From the NCBI RefSeq assembly GCF_902832885.1, contig NZ_CADFDK010000004.1, positions 157,655 through 221,654 on the forward strand: DNA of 64,000 nucleotides, in the 5' to 3' direction. The stretch comes from Burkholderia seminalis DSM 23518. GTDB taxonomy: Bacteria > Pseudomonadota > Gammaproteobacteria > Burkholderiales > Burkholderiaceae. The translations under genes and the position numbers were made by a program. The notes under the pieces are model-generated. The model had not been told where the DNA came from and did no database searches. It saw only the letters and a program-made list of their open reading frames with translations. Below, in pieces: positions 10,701 through 19,875 of this stretch (the stretch's first letter is position 1; each line of letters begins with the position of its first letter).

Positions 10701-10745
10701 CAGGCGCCGGGCGGCACGGCGCTGACGGTGGAGCGCGCGCGATGA
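4743..10745 (+). CDS. Alpha-2-macroglobulin family protein with thioester (YfhM-like)
   Basis: This 2000-residue protein has an N-terminal hydrophobic stretch followed by a second membrane segment near residues 55-70, so it is probably anchored in the inner membrane and faces the periplasm. MG-type beta domains follow, including the bait-region neighbourhood. The thioester motif C-S-E-Q is at residues 1506-1509, followed by an alpha-helical thioester domain. Bacterial alpha-2-macroglobulins covalently trap attacking proteases in the periplasm. The next gene encodes PbpC, the classic partner, which repairs peptidoglycan after damage. An acidic low-complexity insert (Asp/Ser/Gly, about residues 565-605) is an oddity. 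The start has an AAGGAA site a few bases upstream. Confidence 0.95.
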   Translation: MDLLRFLLLLPIRVAGFVWWLLGCALRPLVGDVSWTAPAWMGITAAAVRRRPWHAGGLVLLAAALGYGGYWFKHRPKPPEPETVGFTVKAPAITTYEVDDTDKPKITVHPLEVAFAQSAAPIERVGKPAGDGIEMTPALKGAWEWVDDKTLRFTPAADWPVGAHVEVRFAVHRVFAPQVIMRDDRFAFDLPAFAATFGNNEFYQNPDNPAERQALLQLRFNYPVDPAEFEKRIGLVLVGRDGKSASPLRYTVNYDKMKTSAWVYSQPLEIPRDPLSVRLDVDKGVKSARGGNGTPDVLHASVGVPGLYSLSIGNVAPTLVDNERYEPEQVLVAETSDGVRSADLAARAKAWVLPKRKPGVEQSDDDPPYEWNVADISDAVLKQSKPLPLEAVPTENDFATLQSFKYHATPGERVVVRVEGDLKSAGGYLLGKPVTSAFTVPDYPKLLRFMADGSLLSMSGSKRLSVVSRNLPGMKVEIGRVLPDQIQHLVSFNNGTYARPELSYSFSEDHIVERFVQTRAFPAGEPGKAHYEGIDLGQYLKGGKRGVFLLHLSKFDPAAAKKQTDDAKDDDASSADGSQDQSDNADAGDSSGNGNGDDGDSALGDTRLIVVTDLGMLVKKALDGSQDVFIQSIRTGRPVAGATVSVLAVNGQALFTQTTSADGVVHFPAFKGLDREKRPQLYVVKKDTDLSFLPVAGRDRQLDFSRFDVDGERNATGQGQLSAYLFSDRGLYRPGDPFHIGLIVRAASWARSPAGVPLQAEIVDPRGITVERKPVTVDATGFTELGYTTAETAPTGTWTVNLYIVKDGQPGAEPIGSTTVQVKEFLPDRMKVDAKLSQQVVEGWVKPKGLKGIVDAQNLFGTPAEKRRVAATLTLRPVWPSFRSWQGYHFFDARRAKEGYTTTLQDGTTDDKGHAEFDLDLDKYADATYQLYFQAKAYEAEGGRNVAANAQTLVSNNDWLVGYKSVDDLGYVKRGSPRSVRLVAIDPGAKAIDVKDLRAQLVEERYVSVLTKQDSGAYKYDSRLKEVPVDEKPLSIPAAGLDFALRTDKPGSYALVIRRADGTAVNRIEYSVTGAANVTRSLDRNAELQVSLAKHDFRPGEQVEIAIRAPYAGSGLITIERDKVYAHAWFHADTTSSIQHITVPAGFEGNGYINVQYIRDPSSDEIFMSPLSYGVVPFSVNLDARRNAVSVEAPALVKPGDTVNFTVHSAKPAKVVVFAVDEGILQVARYKLGDPLKFFFRKRMLEVGTSQILDLILPDFEKLMAMAAPGGDADDAIGRQLNPFKRKRDKPVVYWSGIVDVNGDTRLSYTVPDYFNGKLRVMAVSVSPDLVGTFEGATTVRGDFVLSPNVPTTLAPGDEADVSVGVANNLTGVGNQPVPVAVTLKTGPQLQVIGPATQSVALAPQHEGVAMFRVKATDTLGSGTLSFGARYGAKGAQQRVDVSVRPAAAFRTQLDIARVDPGKKASVPNLRSMYDAYASRDASISTAPLVLSEGLSSYLVNFDHACSEQMVSAVVPRVFAAKWLSVRALTSAMHAPEAGADAANASAIAQFLGVLRGRQNAQGGFGLWSATPDADPFVSAYAMHVLLDARDRGIAVPKDMLDAGNAYLQKLAANDALGSLDLLRQRAYAVYLLTRQGNVTTNSLAAVQKRLQDAYPKDWKNDLAAAWLAASYQLLKQDKEAAALIAGPQALLERKRASDGDYVTGYYIDPLTRDASVLYLLAKHFPERVSKLSPRAMDNLAAPLVDNRYNTLSSAMTILALDAYAASNAGQLDRLAIDEVRAGAGAKDVSSIQAGLVRSGTWAAGASRVDFVNGSTLPAWWVASQSGYDRGTSTKAIRNGLEIVRDYTDTNGKPLDRITLGQEIDVHLKIRATGSANVGNIAIVDLLPGGFDPVIAPPPATDTQDGDGNGGASAPVADAPWRSPIGVTGSTWQPQFADVREDRVVIYGTATTDVREFVYRIKASNAGRFVAPPAYGESMYDRRVQAQAPGGTALTVERAR

Positions 10746-10799
10746 CGAGGCGGGTGCCGCGGCGTTGCGCGCCACGTCGAAAGCGGGGAGTGCTCGCGC

Positions 10800-13211
10800 G
10801 TGGCTGAAGCCTCTGCCGTCCGGCGCGCGCTGCACGGTGCCGGCCGCTGGCTGCACCGCTGGCAGAACTGGCTCGTGGGCGTGCTGCTCGTGGTCGGCGC
10901 GCTGGTTGCGTGCCGGCTGTGGCCGCATCCGCCGCTGCGCGACTGGAAGCCGTCGTCGGTCGCGGTGACGGACGCGCGGGGCCGGTTGCTGCGCCTGACG
11001 CTCGCGAAGGACGAGCGCTACCGGCTATGGGTGCCGCTCGACCGGATGTCGCCGCAGCTCGTCGAAGCCGTGATGCTGCACGAGGACCGCTGGTTCTGGT
11101 GGCATCCGGGTTTCAACCCGTACGGGCTCGCGCGCGGCGCGTGGATCACGTACGTGCGCGGCGGCAATCCGCAGGGCGGGTCGACGCTGACGATGCAGCT
11201 CGCACGCTCGCTGTGGAAGCTGAACACGCGCACGCCGGCCGGCAAGCTCGCGCAGGTCGCGCGTGCGCTGCAGCTCGAGCTGTTCTATTCGAAGCGGCAG
11301 ATCCTCGAAGCCTATCTGAACGACGCGCCATACGGGCGCAACGTCGAAGGCGCGGGCACCGCGAGCGTCGTCTATTTCGACCGGATGCCCGATGCGCTGA
11401 CGTTGCCCGAAGCGCTCGCGCTCGCGGTGATTCCGCAGGACCCGGCGCGGCGCGTGCGCGGCGGGCAGGACGAGATCAACCGCGCGCTGGCCGCGTCGCG
11501 CAACCGGCTGTTTGCGCGCTGGCTGACGACGCATCCCGGCGATGCTGCGCTGAAGCCGCTGTTCGCGTTGCCGCTCGCGATGCGGCCGCTGTCCGCGCTG
11601 CCGTTCGACGCGCCGCATGCGGTCGACCAGGCGCTCGCCGCGCGCGGCGCGTGGCGCACGACGTCGGGCGGTGCGGCGGACGACAGCGATGCCGGCGCGC
11701 GGCTCGTGACGACGCTCGATCTCGACCTGCAGCGCACGCTCGAACGACAGGTTGCACGCTATGTCGCGCGCAACGACACGCGCGGCGTGCGCAACGCGGC
11801 GGCGATCCTCGTCGATACGCGCGACATGGGCGTGAAGGCGCTGGTCGGCTCCGCGAACTTCTTCGATCGCACGATCGACGGGCAGGTGAACGGCACGCTC
11901 GCGCGGCGCTCGCCGGGCTCGACGCTCAAGCCGTTCATCTATGCGCTCGGCTTCGACCAGGGCGTGCTGCATCCGCAGACGGTGCTGCGCGACGTGCCGA
12001 CGTCGTTCGGCCCGTACGCGCCGGAGAATTTCGACGGCCATTTCCTCGGGCCGATCACCGCGACCGACGCACTGAACCGCAGCCGCAACGTGCCGGCCGT
12101 ATGGGTCGCGTCGCAGCTCAAGTCGCCGGATCTGTACCGGTTCCTGCAGGAAGCCGGCGTGCGCCGCCTCGCGAGCGCGCAGCACTACGGGCTCGCGCTC
12201 GTGCTCGGCGGCGGCGAAGTGACGATGCAGGATCTCGCGGCGCTGTACGCGATGCTCGCGAATCGCGGCGAGTTCCGGCCGCTGCGATTGCGCGCGGACG
12301 AGCCGGCGCGGCCCGCCCGGCGCCTGCTGAGCGCCGACGCGAGCTACGTGACGATGGACATGCTGCGCCAGCACCTGCGCCCCGACGAGACGAGCGGCGC
12401 GCAGCCGTCGAGCGTGCCCGTGTACTGGAAGACCGGCACGTCATGGTCGTTCCGCGATGCGTGGACGGCCGGCGTGTTCGGCCCGTACGTGCTGGTCGTG
12501 TGGGTCGGCAATTTCGACAATTCGGCCAATACGGCCTTCGTCGGCGTCGATGCGGCCGCGCCGCTGTTCTTCCAGGTCGTCGATGCGATGAACGCCGAGC
12601 GCCCGCTCGCCGAACCGCCACGCGCGATGCCGCCGCGGCTGAAGCGCGTGCGGATCTGTCTCGCGAGCGGCGATCTGCCGAACGAATGGTGTCCGCAACA
12701 GGGCTGGACGTGGTTCATTCCGGGCACGTCGCCGATTCGCGTGAGCAACGTGCACCGGCCCGTCGTGATCGACGATGCGACGGGGAAGGCCGCGTGTCCG
12801 CCGTACGACGGCAAGCGCACGCATACGGAGATCTTCGAGTTCTGGCCGTCGGACCTGCAGCAGGTGTTCGCGCAGGCCGGTATTCCACGCAGGCGGCCGC
12901 CGCAGAATGCGGACTGCCGCGATGCGGGGCAGGTGGAGGGCGACCCGCCGCGGATCACGTCGCCGCTGCGCGGCAGTACGTATGCGATGCGGGTGACGCG
13001 CACCGGGGAGACGCGCATCGCGTTCAACGCGACGGCCGATGCGAGCGCGCATGCGTTGTACTGGTTCGTCAACGATGCGTATGTCGGCCGCAGTACGCCG
13101 GGCGACGCGCTGTTCTGGCAGCCGGGGACGGCCGGCAGCTATACGGTGCGGGTGGTCGACGATCACGGGCGCAGCGATCAGCGGCCGCTGGGAGTGGGGC
13201 TGGAGCAATAG
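10800..13211 (+). CDS. pbpC: Penicillin-binding protein 1C, bifunctional glycosyltransferase/transpeptidase
   Basis: 803 residues, starting at a GTG 54 bases after the macroglobulin stop. A single membrane anchor near residues 22-42 is followed by a GT51 glycosyltransferase domain with catalytic Glu95 (H-E-D-R-W-F). The transpeptidase domain carries S374-T-L-K377, S428-R-N430 and K544-T-G-T. A C-terminal BiPBP_C beta domain of about 90 residues matches the PBP1C family. It polymerises and crosslinks peptidoglycan at the periplasmic face. Co-occurrence with the protease-trapping macroglobulin is well known in enterobacteria and indicates a joint defence/repair role, probably from one transcript. 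PBP1C is generally a dispensable paralogue of PBP1A/1B. Confidence 0.95.
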   Translation: MAEASAVRRALHGAGRWLHRWQNWLVGVLLVVGALVACRLWPHPPLRDWKPSSVAVTDARGRLLRLTLAKDERYRLWVPLDRMSPQLVEAVMLHEDRWFWWHPGFNPYGLARGAWITYVRGGNPQGGSTLTMQLARSLWKLNTRTPAGKLAQVARALQLELFYSKRQILEAYLNDAPYGRNVEGAGTASVVYFDRMPDALTLPEALALAVIPQDPARRVRGGQDEINRALAASRNRLFARWLTTHPGDAALKPLFALPLAMRPLSALPFDAPHAVDQALAARGAWRTTSGGAADDSDAGARLVTTLDLDLQRTLERQVARYVARNDTRGVRNAAAILVDTRDMGVKALVGSANFFDRTIDGQVNGTLARRSPGSTLKPFIYALGFDQGVLHPQTVLRDVPTSFGPYAPENFDGHFLGPITATDALNRSRNVPAVWVASQLKSPDLYRFLQEAGVRRLASAQHYGLALVLGGGEVTMQDLAALYAMLANRGEFRPLRLRADEPARPARRLLSADASYVTMDMLRQHLRPDETSGAQPSSVPVYWKTGTSWSFRDAWTAGVFGPYVLVVWVGNFDNSANTAFVGVDAAAPLFFQVVDAMNAERPLAEPPRAMPPRLKRVRICLASGDLPNEWCPQQGWTWFIPGTSPIRVSNVHRPVVIDDATGKAACPPYDGKRTHTEIFEFWPSDLQQVFAQAGIPRRRPPQNADCRDAGQVEGDPPRITSPLRGSTYAMRVTRTGETRIAFNATADASAHALYWFVNDAYVGRSTPGDALFWQPGTAGSYTVRVVDDHGRSDQRPLGVGLEQ

Positions 13212-13232
13212 GCGCGGCCCGCACGCCCCGGT

Positions 13233-14639
13233 TCAGACGCTGTAGCCGATTCGCAGGACGCCCCACGGCCGTGCGCCGACGACGATCGGCGCGGAGACGT
13301 CCTTCATCAGCGCGAACTGGCCGTTGCCCATGTCGCGGCGATAGGTCTGCAGCAGGAACGGCTTGTCATGCGATACCGACATGCGCGCCGTCCGGTCCGT
13401 GTAGATCCGGCGGTTCCGGCAATTCGCGGCGTTCCAGGCGGCGTCCGCGCGCTGCGGCAGCGAGAACTTCCGGTTGTGGGTCGGCAGGTAGCACTGCCGG
13501 TCGAAGCTCGCGCAGTAGACGATGCGTTCGTCGAGGGCGAGGACCGGCTCCTGGACGGCCGGCAGCACGCGATCGGTGAATGCCGTGAAGCGTGTCATGA
13601 ACTGTTGCGGGTCGGTGCCCGGAATCGGTTCGTAGTGCGTGTCGAACAGCGCGTCGAGTGCGATATCGCCGCGGCTTACCGCTTCCTCGAAGAGTTTGCC
13701 GATCGCGGCGGCCGTGCTCCGCGCGGTGTCGATCAGGCGCGTGTCGGGCGATTCGATGCCGGTCGCGGCGGTGAGCTCGATGAGCGTCTCGGAAACGGAG
13801 AGCAGATTGCCGAGCCGGTCCTTGGCCTGCGAGAAATTGTCGGCCGAGTTCTCGACGCCGGACGCCATCTCGCCTACCTGCTCGTCGAGTCGGTGGCACT
13901 GCGCCTCGATCTCGTCCGTCAGCGACGCGATCTGTTCGGCCCCGCCGGCAAGCTCGGTGATCGCGTGCCCGGTCGCGTGCACGACCTCGCCGATCGTGCG
14001 CGTGCCCTCGCGCACGCGATGCGCGCGCGCGGCGTTGTCGGTGCCTTCCGCGAGCAGGCGCTCGGTCTGCTCGGCGAGCCGCGCGAGGGTCGTCTCGATC
14101 TGAGCCGTCGCCTGCCCGGTTTTCGCGGACAGGTTCTTGACCTCGGCCGCGACGACCGCGAAGCTGCGGCCCGACTCGCCGGCCCGCGCGGCCTCGATCG
14201 CGGCGTTCAGCGCGAGCAGGTGGGTCTGGCGCGCGATGACGGAGATTTCCTCGGACACGGCCCGCACGTGATCGAGCGCGTCACGCAGCGCGCCCATCTG
14301 GTCGCCGATCGTGGTGACGCCCTCGACGAGGCCGTGAATGTCCGCGAGCGATGCCTCGATCGTCTGCTGCGACTGCCGGACCGCATTCGACGCATTGGCG
14401 CTGACGTCGCGCACCTGCTGCGCGGCCTCGGCGATCCGGTGGTTGCCGCGCAGCGTGAGGGCGGCCGATTCGCGCAGCGTATGGCATACCTCGGCCTGCC
14501 GGGCGACGCGGGCCGCGACTTCCTCGACGTGGCCCGATACGTCGCAGATCTCGATGCCGAGCCTGCCGGCCTGTTCGGCGATGTCGCCGACGAGCGCGCT
14601 CGTCGAACGGCGGCCGCGGCCGATTCCGAAGAAGTTCAC
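13233..14639 (-). CDS. Soluble methyl-accepting chemotaxis protein
   Basis: 468 residues. The GTG at 14639 is preferred over upstream frame extensions because a GGAGA site sits about 8 bases upstream and the protein then begins V-N-F-F-G. No transmembrane segment is seen, so this is a cytoplasmic receptor. Residues about 60-300 form the coiled-coil signalling domain with the hairpin region (T-H-L-L-A-L-N-A-A-I-E-A-A-R-A-G). The C-terminal 150 residues form a separate sensory domain with several Cys residues and a conserved R-N-R-R-I-Y-T-D-R segment, resembling the Cache/PAS-like tails of other soluble receptors. The ligand is unknown. It lies downstream of the porin gene on the same strand but is separated by a strong hairpin. 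Confidence 0.9.
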   Translation of the reverse strand: MNFFGIGRGRRSTSALVGDIAEQAGRLGIEICDVSGHVEEVAARVARQAEVCHTLRESAALTLRGNHRIAEAAQQVRDVSANASNAVRQSQQTIEASLADIHGLVEGVTTIGDQMGALRDALDHVRAVSEEISVIARQTHLLALNAAIEAARAGESGRSFAVVAAEVKNLSAKTGQATAQIETTLARLAEQTERLLAEGTDNAARAHRVREGTRTIGEVVHATGHAITELAGGAEQIASLTDEIEAQCHRLDEQVGEMASGVENSADNFSQAKDRLGNLLSVSETLIELTAATGIESPDTRLIDTARSTAAAIGKLFEEAVSRGDIALDALFDTHYEPIPGTDPQQFMTRFTAFTDRVLPAVQEPVLALDERIVYCASFDRQCYLPTHNRKFSLPQRADAAWNAANCRNRRIYTDRTARMSVSHDKPFLLQTYRRDMGNGQFALMKDVSAPIVVGARPWGVLRIGYSV

Positions 14640-14844
14640 GTGGGTGGGTCTCCTTGAAAGACGCGCGCCGGGTTCCCGGCGGAGGTTGGGCGTGCGTTCC
14701 TGACTTGACGGCCGCCCGGCCGCGGACTTGAGGTCGGGTAAACATCGAGATCGGCGTGCCGGACGACCGGACCGGCACCGGGCGGGGCGCGTTTGCGTCG
14801 GGTTTGCGCCGCGTTGCCGTGCCGGCCTTGCCGACTTGCGCAGC

Positions 14845-14876
14845 CGAACGGGCGGCGCGTGCCGGCCGCCCGTTCG
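14845..14876 (-). terminator. Perfect 12-bp hairpin after the porin gene
   Basis: CGAACGGGCGGC and GCCGCCCGTTCG pair perfectly around an 8-base loop, beginning about 11 bases past the porin stop codon. There is no clear U-run on either strand, so it may act as a terminator or as an mRNA 3'-stabilising structure. Confidence 0.6.
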
Positions 14877-14887
14877 CGAGCGCTGCG

Positions 14888-15958
14888 TCAGAACACGTGG
14901 CGGATGCCGGCGTTGACGCCGACCGTCGTGCCCGGCAACCCGTACAACGCGCCGCCCGTGATGCCGAGGCCGGTATTCATCGCGCCGTGGTTGTTGACGA
15001 CGCCGACCTGCGCATACAGGCCGGTTCGTTTCGACAGACTGTAGTCGGCGCCGACCGCGGCAAGCAGCGAGTGATTGTGCGAATCGTTGCGGTCGGTCGT
15101 GTACCACGCGCCGGTATTCAGGTCGAGGGCCGGCGTGACGCGATAGTCGAGGCCGGCGCTATACACGTTGTTGCTGAACGAGCCGGCGACCTTGTAGCTC
15201 GTGAACGACGCCTTGCCGGTCACGGGGCCGAACGTATAGGCGGCACCGATCGTGCGGCCGACGAACGCGACCGTGCTCGCAACCGGCGTCGGGGACGTGC
15301 CGCCGTTGCCGTCGTAGAGCGCCGCGTTGAGCATGAAGCCGCCGCTCGTATAGGTGACGCTTCCGGAATACTGGCGTCCTGCCTGGAAGTCGCCGGCCTT
15401 TCCGCCGAAGCCGAACATCGCGCTGGCCGTCAGCCCGGCGATCGTCGGGCTCGTATACGAAATCGCGTTCGGGTTGAAGAGGCCCGTGACGAGCACGTTG
15501 TCGACGTACGGCACCAGTGCTGCGCCGAAGTGGGAGACGTTGCGCGGGTCCGATCCGAGTATCGCGAGCACGAACGGCGAGAACTGCAGGCCGACCTTCG
15601 TTTCGCCGAATCCGCCGTCGATCCCGACCCACGCCTGGCGGCCGAAGAAGTTGCCGTTCGAATGGCCGAATGCGCCATCCGTGACGTTGAAGCCGCTCTC
15701 CAGCTTGAACTTCGCGTGCAGCCCGCCGCCGAGATCCTCGCTTCCGGTGATGCCGAAGTTGGTCGGCGTCATGCCCGTGTCGGTCAGCGCGAACTGGCGC
15801 CCGGCGTTGCCGCCGGTTGCCGAATCGAGCGATCGGCTCGTATAGAGCAAGGCGGCGTCGAGGTCGCCGTACAGCGTGACACTGCTCTGCGCGAAACCGC
15901 TCGTGCTTGCCGCCGCGCCGAGCAGCGCCGTGCAAATCGTCCATGTCCTGCTCTTCAT
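14888..15958 (-). CDS. Gram-negative porin (OmpC-like, Burkholderiales type)
   Basis: 356 residues with a typical signal peptide ending near residue 24 (G-F-A-Q-S-S-V-T-L-Y-G). The mature protein starts with the first beta strand as in Burkholderia porins. Alternating hydrophobic strands and Gly/Asn loops continue to a C-terminal aromatic residue (H-V-F), the beta-barrel assembly signal. It should form a trimeric 16-strand diffusion channel in the outer membrane. The start at 15958 has a CGGAGA site. A palindromic operator candidate lies upstream at 15985-15998. Confidence 0.93.
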   Translation of the reverse strand: MKSRTWTICTALLGAAASTSGFAQSSVTLYGDLDAALLYTSRSLDSATGGNAGRQFALTDTGMTPTNFGITGSEDLGGGLHAKFKLESGFNVTDGAFGHSNGNFFGRQAWVGIDGGFGETKVGLQFSPFVLAILGSDPRNVSHFGAALVPYVDNVLVTGLFNPNAISYTSPTIAGLTASAMFGFGGKAGDFQAGRQYSGSVTYTSGGFMLNAALYDGNGGTSPTPVASTVAFVGRTIGAAYTFGPVTGKASFTSYKVAGSFSNNVYSAGLDYRVTPALDLNTGAWYTTDRNDSHNHSLLAAVGADYSLSKRTGLYAQVGVVNNHGAMNTGLGITGGALYGLPGTTVGVNAGIRHVF

Positions 15959-15984
15959 CGTCTGTCTCCGTTTTTTTGAGTGTT

Positions 15985-15998
15985 GTAATACGTATTAC
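15985..15998. promoter_or_regulatory. Perfect 14-bp palindrome upstream of porin
   Basis: GTAATACGTATTAC reads identically on both strands, sits 27 bases before the porin ATG, and lies in a short AT-rich patch. Its position suits an operator overlapping the transcription start. The regulator is not identifiable from this window. Confidence 0.5.
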
Positions 15999-16318
15999 TA
16001 ATTAAAAGCGCCGTAACGGAATCGATGTGAGCCGCCTGCATGCCGTGCCGTCGGGGAACGCACGGCGATGCTTGTTGCCGGCGCGAATGTGATTCCTGAC
16101 GGCGCTCGGGAAAATGCAACATGCATGCCAGGCGCGCGACCGGTGCGTGCAGGCGGGGAAAGCCGCGACAGCCGGGCGCGTGGCGAACCACCTGGTCGAC
16201 CCAGTGACATCGCGGACGGTAACGCGACACGAGGAAGCGTTCAGAAATGCAGCAGATCGTGTTGCAGTCCTGATCAGTTTTCGTGCGAGCGGAATGATGG
16301 TCGCCCGGCGCGGCCGCG
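15999..16318. other. Non-coding stretch between porin and sigma-factor gene
   Basis: About 320 bases. Apart from the AT-rich start that belongs to the porin promoter, I see no gene, strong hairpin or repeat here. Confidence 0.4.
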
Positions 16319-18176
<1,858 letters not shown>

Positions 18177-18193
<17 letters not shown>

Positions 18194-18491
18194 AGACGTT
18201 GCACCAGCCTTCGGCGGCAACCGCCTTGCCCGCGAACATCGGGCACGTACCGAAGGATTCGCCCGCGGCAGCCTTGTAGAAGCGGCAGTTCGAACACGTC
18301 TGGCCGGCCTGGTACTTCGGGAACTTGCCTGCGTCGACGGTCGTCGCCTTTGCGCGGTAGCCGAGCGTCTTCGCTGCCGCGTCGTTTTCGTCGACGGGCG
18401 GTGCGGCGGCGAATGCGCGCGTGCCGGCCGCGAGCGCGGCGCACAGGCCGGCAGCCTGAACGAAGAAGGTCCGGCGATGGCGGGAGATCAT
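18177..18491 (-). CDS. High-potential iron-sulfur protein (HiPIP), Tat-exported
   Basis: 104 residues. The N-terminus S-R-H-R-R-T-F-F is a twin-arginine signal followed by a hydrophobic stretch ending near A-F-A-A-A (residue 29). Four Cys residues (66, 69, 83 and 97) with the spacing C-x2-C-x13-C-x13-C and flanking aromatics fit a 4Fe-4S HiPIP cluster. HiPIPs are soluble periplasmic one-electron carriers to terminal oxidases or reaction centres. Its place downstream of a PQQ dehydrogenase and a cytochrome domain suggests that it takes part in that electron chain, which is inference. Its last 17 bases overlap the sigma-factor start. Confidence 0.92.
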
Positions 18492-18516
18492 GATGTCGTC
18501 CTGAATGAAATGAAGG

Positions 18517-18557
18517 AAAAAAGTCCGGCCCGCGCGCCGGGCGTGCATCCCGGCGCG
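18517..18557 (-). terminator. Competing hairpins with U-run between cytochrome-fusion and HiPIP genes
   Basis: Read on the minus strand, a 9-bp hairpin (arms 18549-18557 and 18533-18541) overlaps a second, shorter hairpin CCGGC/GCCGG (18536-18540 and 18525-18529). The second is followed by AC and six U residues (18522-18517). The two cannot form together. This is the arrangement of an intrinsic terminator with an alternative fold and could attenuate read-through into the HiPIP and sigma genes. Confidence 0.45.
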
Positions 18558-18589
18558 ACGGTCGATCGAAGCGAAGGTGGGCGGGGAGC

Positions 18590-19795
18590 TTACTTGCGCG
18601 GCCCGGCGATGAGCGGCGCCTTCGAGGCGTTGGCGATATCGGCGGTCAGCTTGCTCTTCGACGTGTCGTAGCCGTTCGAGTAAAGCAGGAACGCCATCAG
18701 GTCCTCGTATTCCTCCGCGGTCAGCTTGCCGGGGCGATCGGCCGGCATGTTGCTCGACATGTACAGGAAGATGCCGCCGACGGTGATGTGCGACTTGCCC
18801 TCGGGAGCGAACGCCTCCCCGCTCAGCGCGGGCGCGGTATTGCCCTCTAGCTGGTCGCCGTGGCATTTCGCGCACGCATCGGCGTACAGCTTCTTGCCGT
18901 GCTGCACCTGCGTCTGGTCGAACGACGGGACGCCGCTGCCTTCGCCCGTCGACACCTTGATGAAACCGCTCCTTGCCGGCCGCTGCGCGGACGCGAGCGC
19001 GCCGTCGAGAAACCGGCCGGGCGCGGTCGTGGCAGCGGCTTGCGCGATGTCGTCGGGAAGCGTCCAGCCGCGCGTGAGCGATGCGAGACGACCGTTACCG
19101 CTCATCTGCGACAGCGCGGCGTCGATGCGCTTCTGCAGCGCGTCCTTGCCCGGCCCGAAGGCGAACGACAGTTGCCAGTCGGAGTATGGCGACGACGTCG
19201 CCGCAACCTGGAACCGTTGTTTCGGATGCGCGCGCGCATAGGCGACGACGCTCGGATACCAGACGATCGCGCGCTGCGCGCGGCCGGCGGCGAGCGCGCC
19301 GATCGTTTGCTCGCTCGTGTTCTCGAGGTCGAAGCGGGCGTTCGCCTGCTGCGCGGCGATCAGCTGCGACGGGCTGCCGTACGTGGCCGCGATCGTTTCC
19401 TTCGTGCCGGCCGGTGCGTGCGCATCGCGCAGCGACACGCTGACGTAGCCGGAGCGCAGATAGCCCTGCGAGAACGTCATTTTCGATCCCGACGCATCGG
19501 CGATCGCCGAACGCGGGAAGCCGGCGATCACGTCGCAGTCGCGTTCGAGCGACTTCGTCAGCTCGCTGGCGGAGATGCCGTCGTCGTCGCCATTGTCGTC
19601 GACGCCGCGTTTGTTGAAGGTCGCGGCGATGCCCGCGGTGCGGAACACTTCGCGCGCAACGGCGCGGTCGAGCGCCGTGGTCGGACTGCCGGGCAGCGTG
19701 CAGACGCGCACGCCGGCCGACGCGGCTGCCGGTGTCAGCGCCACGCCCACGGCGAGCAGACTGGCGACGGTAACGGAGGTGAGACGAGTATTCAT
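18590..19795 (-). CDS. XoxJ-like periplasmic binding protein fused to cytochrome c
   Basis: 401 residues with an N-terminal signal peptide (cleavage near A-S-A-G, residue 28). Residues about 29-275 resemble the solute-binding-protein-like component associated with quinoprotein dehydrogenases (XoxJ/MxaJ type). After a short linker comes a class I cytochrome c domain with C308-A-K-C-H312 and a likely axial Met in S-S-N-M-P. In methylotrophs XoxJ and cytochrome XoxG are separate proteins, whereas here both roles sit in one chain. The adjacent dehydrogenase makes it the probable physiological electron acceptor and maturation/activation partner. It is separated from the dehydrogenase by 80 bases that contain a strong hairpin. 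Confidence 0.85.
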   Translation of the reverse strand: MNTRLTSVTVASLLAVGVALTPAAASAGVRVCTLPGSPTTALDRAVAREVFRTAGIAATFNKRGVDDNGDDDGISASELTKSLERDCDVIAGFPRSAIADASGSKMTFSQGYLRSGYVSVSLRDAHAPAGTKETIAATYGSPSQLIAAQQANARFDLENTSEQTIGALAAGRAQRAIVWYPSVVAYARAHPKQRFQVAATSSPYSDWQLSFAFGPGKDALQKRIDAALSQMSGNGRLASLTRGWTLPDDIAQAAATTAPGRFLDGALASAQRPARSGFIKVSTGEGSGVPSFDQTQVQHGKKLYADACAKCHGDQLEGNTAPALSGEAFAPEGKSHITVGGIFLYMSSNMPADRPGKLTAEEYEDLMAFLLYSNGYDTSKSKLTADIANASKAPLIAGPRK

Positions 19796-19825
19796 GGTCG
19801 TGTGTCCGGTTGAGGCGGGTGGGGC

Positions 19826-19858
19826 GTCGCGCCCGCATCGGGCGCATGCGGGCGCGAC
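19826..19858 (-). other. Perfect 13-bp stem in the dehydrogenase-cytochrome intergenic gap
   Basis: GTCGCGCCCGCAT (19826-19838) pairs perfectly with 19846-19858 around a 7-base loop. No U-run follows on the minus strand. It probably stabilises the upstream dehydrogenase mRNA or lowers expression of the downstream fusion gene, giving unequal enzyme and acceptor levels. Confidence 0.6.
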
Positions 19859-19875
19859 TCGGGGCTGGCGCGCGT

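Noticed and set aside
3183-10928. A 2581-codon minus-strand open frame opposite the macroglobulin gene
   Set aside because: It is the antisense shadow of a high-GC gene (Arg/His/Ala-rich, no domains); only its last 422 codons, the LolC-like protein, are real.
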